Notes: generated from the sequence alone by a model not told the origin. Positions 1 through 6,118 are shown, numbered from the stretch's first letter. The stretch is DNA of 6,118 nt from an uncultured Eubacteriales bacterium (GCA_905193725.1 CAJJPW010000131.1:1-6118); one strand, 5' to 3'. Made by a program: numbers and translations.

Positions 1-2075
1 GTGAACACGGTCGTGCCCTTCGGCTGCGGAATGCCCAGACGATTCAGCAGCTCGTTGAACAGCTCACGGTCTTCCGCCGCGTCGATGTCGCCCAAATCCG
101 TGCCGAGAATGCTGTAACCTGCCTCGCGCACCGCCTTGGCCAGCTTGATGGCCGTCTGGCCGCCGAACTGGCAGACCACGCCGACCGGCCGTTCGATTTC
201 AAGCACGTTCATCACGTCTTCCGGCGTGAGCGGCTCGAAATACAGGCGATCCGCGGTATCGAAGTCGGTGGAAACCGTCTCCGGGTTGTTGTTGATGATG
301 ACAGTGTCGTACCCCGCCTTTTTCAGCCCCCATACGCAGTGTACCGAGCAGTAGTCGAACTCCACCCCCTGGCCGATCCGGATGGGACCGCTGCCCAGCA
401 CCACGATCTTTTTTTCCTGGTACTTTTTGGCCTCGTTTTGCCGCCCGTAGGTGGAGTAGAAATAGGGGCTCACTGCCTCAAACTCCGCCGCACAAGTATC
501 TACCAGCTTGTACGCCGCCTCAATGCCATACTGTTTGCGCAAGGCGCGCACTTCACTTTCGCTGGCGCCGATAAAGCGGGCGATGGCGCTGTCGGCAAAG
601 CCCATCTTCTTCACCTTGAGCAGCGCCTTTTGATCCAAAGTCTCAAGGTTCATGGTTTTGAGCTGCTCCTCCAGCTCAATGATGTTCTTGAATTTATTGA
701 GGAAGAACAGGTCGATTTTGGTGAGCTCGTTAATTTTCTCGATGCTCACGCCCCGGCGAATGGCCTCGGAGATGAGGAACAGCCGCTCGTCGTCCTGCTT
801 CATGATATTATCTAAAATCTCCTGATCCGTTAGACCTTTGACAAATTTGCTCTCCAGGCTATCCACATTGAGCTCCAGAGAGCGGACGGCCTTGAGCACT
901 GCCGCTTCAAAGTTGTCTCCAATGGCCATCACCTCGCCGGTGGCCTTCATCTTGGTGCCAAGCTTTTTATCCGCCGCCGTGAATTTATCAAACGGCCATC
1001 TGGGGAATTTGATGACCACGTAGTCGATGGTGGGCTCAAACATAGCACAGGTCTTACCGGTAACCCCGTTTTCAATCTCGTCTAAGGTATATCCCACTGC
1101 GATCTTGCTGGCGATTTTGGCGATGGGGTAGCCTGTGGCCTTGGAGGCCAGTGCAGAAGACCGGCTCACCCGTGGGTTTACCTCGATCAGGTAGTATTTC
1201 ATGCTCTCGGTGTCCAGGGCATATTGGACATTGCATCCGCCCTCGATGCCCAGGGCGTTGATGATGTTGAGGGCAGAGGTTCTGAGCATCTGCACCTCTT
1301 TATCCCGCAGCGTCTGGGCTGGGGCTGTTACGATGCTATCCCCTGTGTGGATGCCCACTGGGTCGATGTTCTCCATGGAGCAGATGGTAATGCAGTTGCC
1401 CTTGGAGTCCCGCATTACTTCAAATTCGATCTCCTTGTACCCAGCCACGCACTTTTCAATGAGGCATTGTGTAACCCGGCTGGCGTGAAGACCCATTTTA
1501 CACGTCTCAATGAGCTCGTGCTCGTTTTCCGCAATGCCGCCGCCTGTGCCGCCCAGGGTATAGGCTGGACGGACGATGAGGGGATATCCCTCTGTTTTGG
1601 CAAATTCCAGAGCCTCTTCTACAGTATTTACAATGGCGCTCTCGATCACCGGCTCTCCAATGGCCTGCATGGTCTCCTTAAAGGCCTCTCTGTCCTCTGC
1701 TTTTTTGATGGATTCCACGTTTGTGCCCAGGAGCTTTACGCCCATCTCGTCTAAAAATCCCTCTTCATACAGCTCCATAGCCAGGTTCAGGCCGGTCTGT
1801 CCACCTAATGTGGGCAGCATAGAGTCTGGCATTTCCTTGCGGATGATGTTCTTTACCACATTGGGCGTCAGTGGCTCAATGTACACTTTATCTGCAATCT
1901 CGTTGTCCGTCATGATGGTGGCAGGGTTGGAGTTGATGAGCACTACTTCCAGGCCCTCCTGCTTGAGCGCCCGGCAGGCCTGTGTGCCCGCGTAGTCAAA
2001 TTCCGCCGCCTGCCCTATGATAATGGGGCCAGAGCCTACAACCAGTACTTTTTTAATATCTTTTCTCAGTGGCAT
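1..2075 (-). CDS. carB: Carbamoyl phosphate synthase large subunit, partial (3' end beyond the left edge)
   Basis: Large synthetase subunit that uses ammonia from CarA, bicarbonate and two ATP to make carbamoyl phosphate for pyrimidines and arginine. From ATG at 2073-2075 the frame stays open to the edge, giving 691 of the usual roughly 1,060-1,070 residues. The first ATP-grasp half (about 1-400) has [18 protein letters not shown] (13-30), LGGQTGLN (90-97), [12 protein letters not shown] (169-180) and [20 protein letters not shown] (298-317). The oligomerisation domain is about 400-555. The second synthetase half starts near 556 and repeats the first: [15 protein letters not shown] (561-575), then [10 protein letters not shown] (637-646). 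The C-terminal allosteric domain is not visible. The start is fixed by GAGGTG (2082-2087), six bases upstream inside the end of carA. carA stops three bases before, so coupled translation is likely. No frameshift or early stop is seen. Codon use changes towards the left edge (see findings). Identification is essentially certain. Confidence 0.97.
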   Translation of the reverse strand, partial: MPLRKDIKKVLVVGSGPIIIGQAAEFDYAGTQACRALKQEGLEVVLINSNPATIMTDNEIADKVYIEPLTPNVVKNIIRKEMPDSMLPTLGGQTGLNLAMELYEEGFLDEMGVKLLGTNVESIKKAEDREAFKETMQAIGEPVIESAIVNTVEEALEFAKTEGYPLIVRPAYTLGGTGGGIAENEHELIETCKMGLHASRVTQCLIEKCVAGYKEIEFEVMRDSKGNCITICSMENIDPVGIHTGDSIVTAPAQTLRDKEVQMLRTSALNIINALGIEGGCNVQYALDTESMKYYLIEVNPRVSRSSALASKATGYPIAKIASKIAVGYTLDEIENGVTGKTCAMFEPTIDYVVIKFPRWPFDKFTAADKKLGTKMKATGEVMAIGDNFEAAVLKAVRSLELNVDSLESKFVKGLTDQEILDNIMKQDDERLFLISEAIRRGVSIEKINELTKIDLFFLNKFKNIIELEEQLKTMNLETLDQKALLKVKKMGFADSAIARFIGASESEVRALRKQYGIEAAYKLVDTCAAEFEAVSPYFYSTYGRQNEAKKYQEKKIVVLGSGPIRIGQGVEFDYCSVHCVWGLKKAGYDTVIINNNPETVSTDFDTADRLYFEPLTPEDVMNVLEIERPVGVVCQFGGQTAIKLAKAVREAGYSILGTDLGDIDAAEDRELFNELLNRLGIPQPKGTTVF

Positions 2076-2078
2076 ACT

Positions 2079-3137
2079 TTACACCTCGTCTATCTTTATC
2101 ATAAATTCGTCAAACAGAAACGCTGTATCACATGCGCCCGGGGTAGCTTCTGGGTGGAACTGCACCGAGAACACGTTTTCACCCTCGTAGTGCAACCCTT
2201 CAATGGTGCCGTCATTGAGGCTCTCAAAGTAGATCTGGGCATTTTGGGGCAGCGTCTCCTTGATAATGGTGTACCCGTGATTTTGGCTGGTGATATAGCA
2301 TTTTCCCGTAGTGAGATCCTTCACCGGGTGGTTAAATCCTCTGTGGCCGTATTTGAGCCGGGTGGTCTTTGCCCCCTTTGCCAGGGCGATGATCTGGTGC
2401 CCCAGGCAGATGCCAAACATGGGTAGCTTGCCGATCAACTGTCTTACGTTTTCAATCACCTCGGTATTGACCATCGGGTCCCCAGGGCCGTTGGTGAGCA
2501 TCATTCCGTCGAAGTTTCCCGCTAGAATCTCCTCATAGCTCGTCCGGGCTGGGAACACCGTCAAGGTGCAATCTCTTTCAATCAGGCCCCGCAAAATACT
2601 TCTCTTGAGACCCAAATCCAGCACGGCGATCTTTCTCTTTCCATTGCTCAGCTTATATACCTTATCTGTGGTAACTTGATCCACAGGCATAGTGATCTCA
2701 TACGCCTGCATTTGTTTCATCTGCTCCTCTGTTGGTTTATCGTCTGTGAGAATTCCCCGCATCACCCCTTTGTCCCGGATGATTTTAGTGAGGGCCCGGG
2801 TATCGATGCCCTGGAGTCCTGCAATCCCCTCTTTTTCCAGATAGCCATCCAGCGTCCCTTCAATATGCCAGTTGCTGGGATGGGTGCACAGTTCCCGCAC
2901 GATAAAGCCCCGCACTTTGGGCCCGCCGGCAGATTCAATATCCTCGCTGTTCACTCCATAGTTTCCAATCAGTGGATAGGTCATGGCCACAATTTGCCCG
3001 CAGTAGGAGGGGTCTGTCAATACCTCCTGATAACCGGACATTCCCGTATTAAACACCACTTCGCCGATGATATCGTGCTTCTTTCCAAACCATTCGCCTT
3101 CAAATTGTGTGCCGTCTTCCAGTGTTAAGTATGCCAT
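2079..3137 (-). CDS. carA: Carbamoyl phosphate synthase small subunit (glutamine amidotransferase)
   Basis: Hydrolyses glutamine and channels ammonia to CarB. The 352-residue protein (family about 350-380) has the CarA-specific N-terminal domain, with MAYLTLEDGTQFEGEWFG at the start and NTGMSGYQEVLTDPSYCGQI at 30-49. A class I glutamine amidotransferase domain follows from about 168: NGPGDP (216-221), the nucleophile elbow FGICLGHQ with Cys244, and FHPEATPG with catalytic His328 and Glu330. All triad residues are present, so the enzyme should be active. ATG 3135-3137 is chosen because AAGGAG (3145-3150) sits seven bases upstream and the protein then starts MAYL..., as CarA proteins do. An in-frame ATG at 3156-3158 would add seven residues but would bury that ribosome binding site inside the gene. 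The gene follows a 183-base gap with its own likely promoter and ARG boxes, and precedes carB by three bases. Confidence 0.97.
   Translation of the reverse strand: MAYLTLEDGTQFEGEWFGKKHDIIGEVVFNTGMSGYQEVLTDPSYCGQIVAMTYPLIGNYGVNSEDIESAGGPKVRGFIVRELCTHPSNWHIEGTLDGYLEKEGIAGLQGIDTRALTKIIRDKGVMRGILTDDKPTEEQMKQMQAYEITMPVDQVTTDKVYKLSNGKRKIAVLDLGLKRSILRGLIERDCTLTVFPARTSYEEILAGNFDGMMLTNGPGDPMVNTEVIENVRQLIGKLPMFGICLGHQIIALAKGAKTTRLKYGHRGFNHPVKDLTTGKCYITSQNHGYTIIKETLPQNAQIYFESLNDGTIEGLHYEGENVFSVQFHPEATPGACDTAFLFDEFMIKIDEV
2082..2087 (-). promoter_or_regulatory. carB ribosome binding site inside the end of carA
   Basis: GAGGTG lies in the last codons of carA (Glu-Val), followed by TAAAGT and the carB ATG, a 6-base spacer. 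Ribosomes ending carA are therefore placed at the carB start, which fits the 1:1 need for the two subunits. Confidence 0.8.
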
Positions 3138-3144
3138 ATGTTCA

Positions 3145-3150
3145 CTCCTT
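3145..3150 (-). promoter_or_regulatory. carA ribosome binding site, decides the start
   Basis: AAGGAG followed by TGAACAT and ATG (3137). It lies between two in-frame ATG codons, at 3158 and 3137, and supports the downstream one. Confidence 0.85.
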
Positions 3151-3176
3151 TTCCCCATATGATCTTCAAATATCCC

Positions 3177-3190
3177 AAGGCATATGCCTT
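3177..3190 (-). repeat. 14-bp perfect palindrome in the carA leader
   Basis: AAGGCATATGCCTT reads the same on both strands. It lies between the predicted transcription start (about 3199) and the carA ribosome binding site. As RNA it could form a five-pair stem (AAGGC/GCCUU) with an AUAU loop; as DNA it could be a two-fold symmetric protein site. No T-run follows, so it is not a terminator. Function unknown. Confidence 0.5.
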
Positions 3191-3205
3191 TGTTTTCTAC
3201 GTCTC

Positions 3206-3234
3206 ATTATATCACATATATTTGTATAAAAATA
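3206..3234 (-). promoter_or_regulatory. Probable sigma-A-type promoter for carAB
   Basis: A perfect -10 box TATAAT (3206-3211) is preceded by TG one base away, giving the extended -10 TGATATAAT (3206-3214). The -35 region at 17-bp spacing (3229-3234, TATTTT) is poor, which is tolerable with an extended -10. The predicted transcription start is about 3198-3200, leaving a leader of roughly 62 bases before the carA ATG. Bases 3206-3260 hold only seven G or C in 55, a sharp AT-rich island between genes of about half GC. ARG box 2 overlaps the -35 position. The call rests on sequence match only. Confidence 0.75.
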
Positions 3235-3238
3235 CAGT
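3221..3238 (-). promoter_or_regulatory. ARG box 2 (promoter-proximal ArgR/AhrC operator site)
   Basis: ACTGTATTTTTATACAAA. Its 14-base core TGTATTTTTATACA agrees with the E. coli-type core TGAATwwwwATTCA at 12 of 14 positions. It covers about -22 to -39 relative to the predicted start, overlapping the -35 region, where a bound repressor would block RNA polymerase. It lies 3 bp from ARG box 1, so centres are 21 bp (two helical turns) apart, as in known tandem ArgR operators. Confidence 0.7.
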
Positions 3239-3241
3239 AAA

Positions 3242-3259
3242 TTTGAATTTTTATACAAA
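3242..3259 (-). promoter_or_regulatory. ARG box 1 (distal ArgR/AhrC operator site)
   Basis: TTTGTATAAAAATTCAAA matches the B. subtilis-type ARG box CATGAATAAAAATTCAAG at 14 of 18 positions, and its core matches TGAATwwwwATTCA at 13 of 14. With box 2 it forms a pair of 18-bp sites separated by 3 bp, the usual target of an ArgR hexamer with bound arginine. The outer 13 bases of the two boxes (3221-3233 and 3247-3259) are exact reverse complements, so the whole operator is symmetric. Confidence 0.75.
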
Positions 3260-3284
3260 ATTTCTCTCTTGCCCCTTTGTATCT

Positions 3285-3319
3285 TGCTCCGCTTAAGAGC
3301 ACATACTGGGCGATGCCCA
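3285..3319 (-). other. Two small hairpins just after pyrF, no U-tract
   Basis: In the transcript, TGGGC-ATC-GCCCA (3307-3319) begins one base after the pyrF stop codon. It is followed by TGCTC-TTAAGCG-GAGCA (3285-3301). Each has a five-pair stem. Neither is followed by a run of U, so neither is a canonical intrinsic terminator. They could slow polymerase, stabilise the 3' end of upstream mRNA, or be incidental. With the promoter and ARG boxes they account for the 183-base gap 3138-3320, which shows no gene. Confidence 0.4.
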
Positions 3320-3320
3320 T

Positions 3321-4253
3321 TTAGTACTGGATACCCAGGCTTTGGAAGGTCTTTCGGATATCATCCCGCATGTCCTCTGTGGCCTTTTTGGCGGCTCTGG
3401 CAAAGTCCAGCTTTTGGTACTTCTCCTGCCGGTAGGCCAGCAGAATACCTCTGGAGGAGTTGACCACACCTCCCAGGCCATTTTTGTCAAAGTTCACCGC
3501 AATGTCCTCTGCTCCAGCCCCCTGTGCCCCATAGCCAGGAATCAGGAAAAACGTGTTTTTATGGGCAGCTCTTAAATCTGCTGCTTCTTTGGGGTGAGTG
3601 GCTCCTACCACAGCGCCCACTGCCGAGTAGCCGTTTTCGCCCATCACGTCCTCGCCCCATTTCTCCACTTGGTCTGCCATATGCTGATAGATCATTTTAC
3701 CCTCTGTGGTCATCAGGTTTTGTAGTTCAGAGGAGGAGGGGTTAGAGGTCTTGACCAGCACGAAAATCCCCTTGCCCGTCTTTTTAATGTCCTCTACAAA
3801 TGGTAGAATCCCATCGCTGCCCAAATAGCCGTTGACAGTAATAAAGTCCGCATCAAAGCCCATCCATTCCTGCCCTGCCACGTCTATACCGGAAAGATAC
3901 GCTTTGGAGTAGGCCTGTGCCGTTGAGCCGATGTCGTTGCGCTTCACATCCGCAATGGTGATCATACCCTTTTTTCTGGCATACCGCAGGGTGTTGCGAA
4001 ACGCCTGCATGCCGTAGTAGCCGTACATCTCATAGTAAGCAACCTGCACCTTGACGCTGGGCACGATCTCACAGATCTCGTCGATGATGGCCTTGTTAAA
4101 CTCGTATATGGCGTGGCTCAGTACCTTAAAGTCCATCCACTTTTGGGTGATAAACTCCGCCGCTGGCAGGTAGGTGTGCATAGTATCCAGCCCCACGCAA
4201 ATGGGCGCCTGCATCTGTTTGGTCTTTTGGATCAGCTTATCTATTGTCATCAT
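3321..4253 (-). CDS. pyrF: Orotidine 5'-phosphate decarboxylase, type 2 family
   Basis: Decarboxylates OMP to UMP, the last step of the pathway, in the cytoplasm. The 310-residue protein is longer than the roughly 230-240-residue B. subtilis/E. coli enzymes and fits the 'type 2' subfamily. It is a TIM barrel with PICVGLDT near the N-terminus (17-24) and the active-site segment IADVKRNDIGSTAQAYS (100-116), carrying Asp102, Lys104 and Asp107. Later come VKTSNPSS (167-174), VGATHP (216-221), PGYGAQG (239-245) and the phosphate-binding NSSRGI (265-270). Two adjacent ATGs open the gene. The first (4251-4253) is preferred because GGGAGG (4263-4268) lies nine bases upstream, against twelve for the second. 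It starts 27 bases after pyrC and is followed by the regulatory gap before carA. All catalytic residues are present. Confidence 0.96.
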   Translation of the reverse strand: MMTIDKLIQKTKQMQAPICVGLDTMHTYLPAAEFITQKWMDFKVLSHAIYEFNKAIIDEICEIVPSVKVQVAYYEMYGYYGMQAFRNTLRYARKKGMITIADVKRNDIGSTAQAYSKAYLSGIDVAGQEWMGFDADFITVNGYLGSDGILPFVEDIKKTGKGIFVLVKTSNPSSSELQNLMTTEGKMIYQHMADQVEKWGEDVMGENGYSAVGAVVGATHPKEAADLRAAHKNTFFLIPGYGAQGAGAEDIAVNFDKNGLGGVVNSSRGILLAYRQEKYQKLDFARAAKKATEDMRDDIRKTFQSLGIQY

Positions 4254-4262
4254 GATGGTGTT

Positions 4263-4268
4263 CCTCCC
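4263..4268 (-). promoter_or_regulatory. pyrF ribosome binding site
   Basis: GGGAGG in the 27-base pyrC-pyrF gap, nine bases from the first of two tandem ATG codons. The gap has no room for a separate promoter, so pyrF is expected to be co-transcribed with pyrC. Confidence 0.75.
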
Positions 4269-4280
4269 TTTCCCTTTTTC

Positions 4281-5558
4281 CTATTTTTCTCTTTCATATT
4301 TGATCTGCCCGCCCACGATGGTATGGGTGATCACTCCCTTGAGCTCCCATCCAATGTAGGGGCAGTTTTTCCCTTTGGATACAATGTCCTCTCTCTTTAC
4401 CACATAGCTCTGATGAAGGTCTGCCAGCGTGATATCCGCGGGCATGCCTTCCTGGAGCCTTCCCCCTGGCACGCCTAAGATGTCAGCTGGAGCGGCGCTC
4501 ATCTTTTGCGCAATGGCTGGAAGATCCAGCTTGCCCGTCTCATAGAGCTTGGTAATCGCCAGAGAAAGCGCCATCTCAATGCCGGAGATCCCAAAGGCCG
4601 CTAGATCGTACTCGATCTCCTTGTCGTCCACATGGTGTGGCGCGTGATCTGTGGCAATCGCATCAATGGTGCCATCCATCAGGCCCTCTATCACTGCCTC
4701 CACGTCTTCCTGCCCTCTCAAAGGGGGGTTGACCTTGGTGGAGGTGTCATAGCTGCCAATCATGCTGTCGTTGGCACTAAAGTAGTGGGGTGCTGTCTCT
4801 GCTGTCACTCGCACGCCCCGCTTTTTGGCCTGGCGAATCAGCTCAATGCTTCCCTTGGTGGACACGTGGGCGATGTGAATTTTAGCCCCACAGTCCTCGG
4901 CGATGAGGATATCCCTGGCCACCGCCACTTCCTCCGCCGCTTTGGGGATCACTCTCAGGCCATAGGTTGTCGCCGCCAGGCCCTCGCTGACCACGCCGTC
5001 TCCTCTCAGCTCCAAATCCTCACAGTGGCTGATGAGCAGCGCATCTATGTCCTTTGCATATAACAGAGCGTTGCGCATCATTTTGCTGTTGGTAACCGGT
5101 CTGCCGTCGTCCGAAAATGCCACAGCTCCCATGCTTTGCAGAGTGGCCATCTCAGTGAGTTCCTGGCTCATCAGGTTTTTGGTGATGGCACAGATGGGAT
5201 ATACGTGGCACAAATCCGTCTCCTGAGCCCGCTGTTTGATATAGCTGAGGGTCGCCTTGTTGTCGTTTACAGGCTCTGTATTGGGCATACAGGCCACTGC
5301 GGTAAATCCCCCTTTGACTGCCGCCTTGCTGCCAGAGGTGATGTCTTCCTTATATTCATATCCTGGCTCCCGCAGATGCACATGCATGTCGATGAGACCG
5401 GGAAACGCCGTTTTACCCGTCCCGTCGATCACCTGTGCACCGGGGCAGGTAAGCTCCTTCCCGATTTTCTCAATCTTGCCCCCTTGTACCAGAATATCCT
5501 GCTCTTTTTGCATGCCATCTGGGTTGACAAGGGTGATATTCTTAATCAGCATACTCAT
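4281..5558 (-). CDS. pyrC: Dihydroorotase, class I
   Basis: Zinc enzyme that reversibly cyclises N-carbamoyl-L-aspartate to L-dihydroorotate. The 425-residue length is typical of class I bacterial dihydroorotases. The amidohydrolase barrel shows the expected ligands: DMHVHLREPG (57-66) with His59, His61 and substrate-binding Arg63; SDDGRP (149-154) with Asp151, the aspartate that replaces the carboxylated lysine in this class; SHCED with His178; HIAHVST with His231; and ATDHAPHH with catalytic Asp304. Substrate contacts MPNTEP (91-96) are also present. The N-terminal and C-terminal stretches (about 1-50 and 365-425) form the composite beta domain. ATG 5556-5558 is chosen because AAGGAGG lies eight bases upstream. 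The gene overlaps the end of pyrB by 17 bases. Related class I enzymes, such as that of Aquifex, form complexes with PyrB, and the overlap would suit co-assembly; that part is inference. Confidence 0.97.
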   Translation of the reverse strand: MSMLIKNITLVNPDGMQKEQDILVQGGKIEKIGKELTCPGAQVIDGTGKTAFPGLIDMHVHLREPGYEYKEDITSGSKAAVKGGFTAVACMPNTEPVNDNKATLSYIKQRAQETDLCHVYPICAITKNLMSQELTEMATLQSMGAVAFSDDGRPVTNSKMMRNALLYAKDIDALLISHCEDLELRGDGVVSEGLAATTYGLRVIPKAAEEVAVARDILIAEDCGAKIHIAHVSTKGSIELIRQAKKRGVRVTAETAPHYFSANDSMIGSYDTSTKVNPPLRGQEDVEAVIEGLMDGTIDAIATDHAPHHVDDKEIEYDLAAFGISGIEMALSLAITKLYETGKLDLPAIAQKMSAAPADILGVPGGRLQEGMPADITLADLHQSYVVKREDIVSKGKNCPYIGWELKGVITHTIVGGQIKYEREK

Positions 5559-6118
5559 GGCGAATGCCTCCTTCTGTCAGTATTTTCAGCAGAGCCATGC
5601 GGACGGAGATGCCGCTGGTCACTTGCTCATCGATTTTGGACACGTCGCTATCTGCCACCGAAGAGTTGATCTCGATGCCCCGGTTGATGGGGCCGGGGTG
5701 CATTACCAACGCCCCTTTTTTGGCACAGGAGAGCAGTTCGCGGCTCACACCAAACCGGCTGTTGTATTCACTCACACTGGGGAATAGCCCCCCTTTTTGT
5801 CTCTCTTTTTGGATCCGCAGCGCCATCACCACGTCTGCCTGCTGGACCGCCTGCTTTTCGTCGCTCACCACTTTTGCTCCCAATTTCTCGATGTCCTTGG
5901 GCATGAGGGTGCTTGGTCCACAGAGCGTCACCTCCGCCCCCAGCTGGGTCAGCCCAAACAGGTTACTCCGGGCTACTCTGGAGTGGTAGATATCTCCCAC
6001 AATGGTCACATGCAGGCCCTTAAAGCTCCCAAAGTACTCCTGCATGGTGAGCATGTCCAACAGCGCTTGAGTGGGGTGTTCATTGATCCCGTCTCCCGCG
6101 TTGATCACGCTGGCTTGC
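5542..6118 (-). CDS. pyrB: Aspartate carbamoyltransferase catalytic subunit, partial (5' end beyond the right edge)
   Basis: Condenses carbamoyl phosphate with L-aspartate to N-carbamoyl-L-aspartate, the first committed pyrimidine step. The visible 191 residues of about 305-310 start mid-gene. The N-terminal carbamoyl-phosphate-binding domain with its STRTR motif is off the edge. Visible are NAGDGINEHPTQALLD (from about 6102 to 6055) with the HPTQ motif; GDIYHSRVARS (5997-5965), the counterpart of the E. coli Arg167 region; RIQKER (5817-5800), matching E. coli Arg229/Gln231; and HPGPINRG (5700-5677), the Firmicutes form of the HPLPR segment. The GTG at 6106-6108 is an internal valine codon, not a start. 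No pyrI follows; pyrC overlaps the 3' end by 17 bases. This suggests a trimeric enzyme without the E. coli-type regulatory subunit, as in Bacillus, unless pyrI lies elsewhere. Confidence 0.96.
   Translation of the reverse strand, partial: QASVINAGDGINEHPTQALLDMLTMQEYFGSFKGLHVTIVGDIYHSRVARSNLFGLTQLGAEVTLCGPSTLMPKDIEKLGAKVVSDEKQAVQQADVVMALRIQKERQKGGLFPSVSEYNSRFGVSRELLSCAKKGALVMHPGPINRGIEINSSVADSDVSKIDEQVTSGISVRMALLKILTEGGIRHEYAD
5567..5573 (-). promoter_or_regulatory. pyrC ribosome binding site inside pyrB
   Basis: AAGGAGG lies eight bases before the pyrC ATG and within the pyrB coding sequence, where it helps encode the Glu-Gly-Gly near the PyrB C-terminus. This strong site plus the 17-base gene overlap points to coupled translation. 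Confidence 0.8.

Noticed and set aside
13..1230. Repetition between the two halves of carB.
   Set aside because: This is the ancient internal duplication of synthetase domains found in all CarB proteins, visible at protein level and not a recent DNA repeat.
3138..3158. Upstream in-frame ATG for carA at 3156-3158, giving a 359-residue protein.
   Set aside because: It would place the only good AAGGAG site inside the coding region and add seven residues (MGKRSEH) not typical of CarA.
3138..3205. A PyrR-binding attenuator or uracil-sensing leader before carA.
   Set aside because: The leader of about 62 bases has no PyrR binding-loop-like sequence and no terminator/antiterminator pair.
3221..3259. 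The long AT-rich inverted repeat as a pyrF transcription terminator.
   Set aside because: The stem is almost all A-U, has a 13-base loop and no following U-tract. The ARG box match and promoter position explain it better.
3207..3320. 37-codon minus-strand open frame starting at the ATG right after the pyrF stop, in the same frame.
   Set aside because: There is no ribosome binding site before it. Its second half is translated operator and promoter sequence rich in Ile/Tyr/Lys, and it ends inside the -10 box.
136..5989. Many plus-strand open frames of 60-177 codons opposite the pyr and car genes.
   Set aside because: They lie antisense to well-conserved genes and show no recognisable protein motifs; their overlap in several frames is typical of shadows in about half-GC coding DNA.
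6106..6108. GTG as a pyrB start codon.
   Set aside because: It encodes the valine of the conserved VINAGDG segment in mid-protein, and the frame is open to the right edge.

Overview
This window is an almost fully coding block of de novo pyrimidine biosynthesis genes, all on the minus strand. Reading in the direction of transcription (right to left), the order is pyrB (3' two-thirds only, cut by the right edge), pyrC, pyrF, a 183-base non-coding gap, carA, and carB (first 691 codons, cut by the left edge). Together they cover carbamoyl phosphate synthesis (CarA/CarB), carbamoyl aspartate formation (PyrB), ring closure to dihydroorotate (PyrC) and the final decarboxylation to UMP (PyrF). The two missing steps (dihydroorotate dehydrogenase PyrD, often with PyrK, and orotate phosphoribosyltransferase PyrE) are not in the window; by analogy with clostridial clusters they may lie beyond the left edge.

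The organism is most likely a Firmicutes/Clostridia-type bacterium. The reasons are strong AGGAGG-type ribosome binding sites before every visible start, tight or overlapping gene junctions, a class I PyrC directly after PyrB with no pyrI, a PyrF of the longer 'type 2' family, and GC content of roughly one half with a very AT-rich promoter. Genus cannot be named from this sequence.

Layout: carB 1-2075 (partial); carA 2079-3137; regulatory gap 3138-3320; pyrF 3321-4253; pyrC 4281-5558; pyrB 5542-6118 (partial). pyrB and pyrC overlap by 17 bases, pyrC and pyrF are 27 bases apart, and carA and carB are 3 bases apart with the carB ribosome binding site inside the carA end. This points to one polycistronic unit with translational coupling.

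The most informative non-coding part is the pyrF-carA gap. It holds an extended -10 promoter (TGATATAAT) reading into carA, and directly upstream two 18-bp sites matching the ARG box bound by the arginine repressor ArgR/AhrC. They are separated by exactly 3 bp, the classic tandem arrangement. The simplest reading is that carAB, which feeds both pyrimidine and arginine synthesis, can be transcribed with the pyr operon and also from its own arginine-controlled promoter. A second point worth checking is an abrupt change in codon use within carB near position 300-350, towards the left edge. Otherwise this is an ordinary housekeeping region; no RNA gene, mobile element or CRISPR array was seen.
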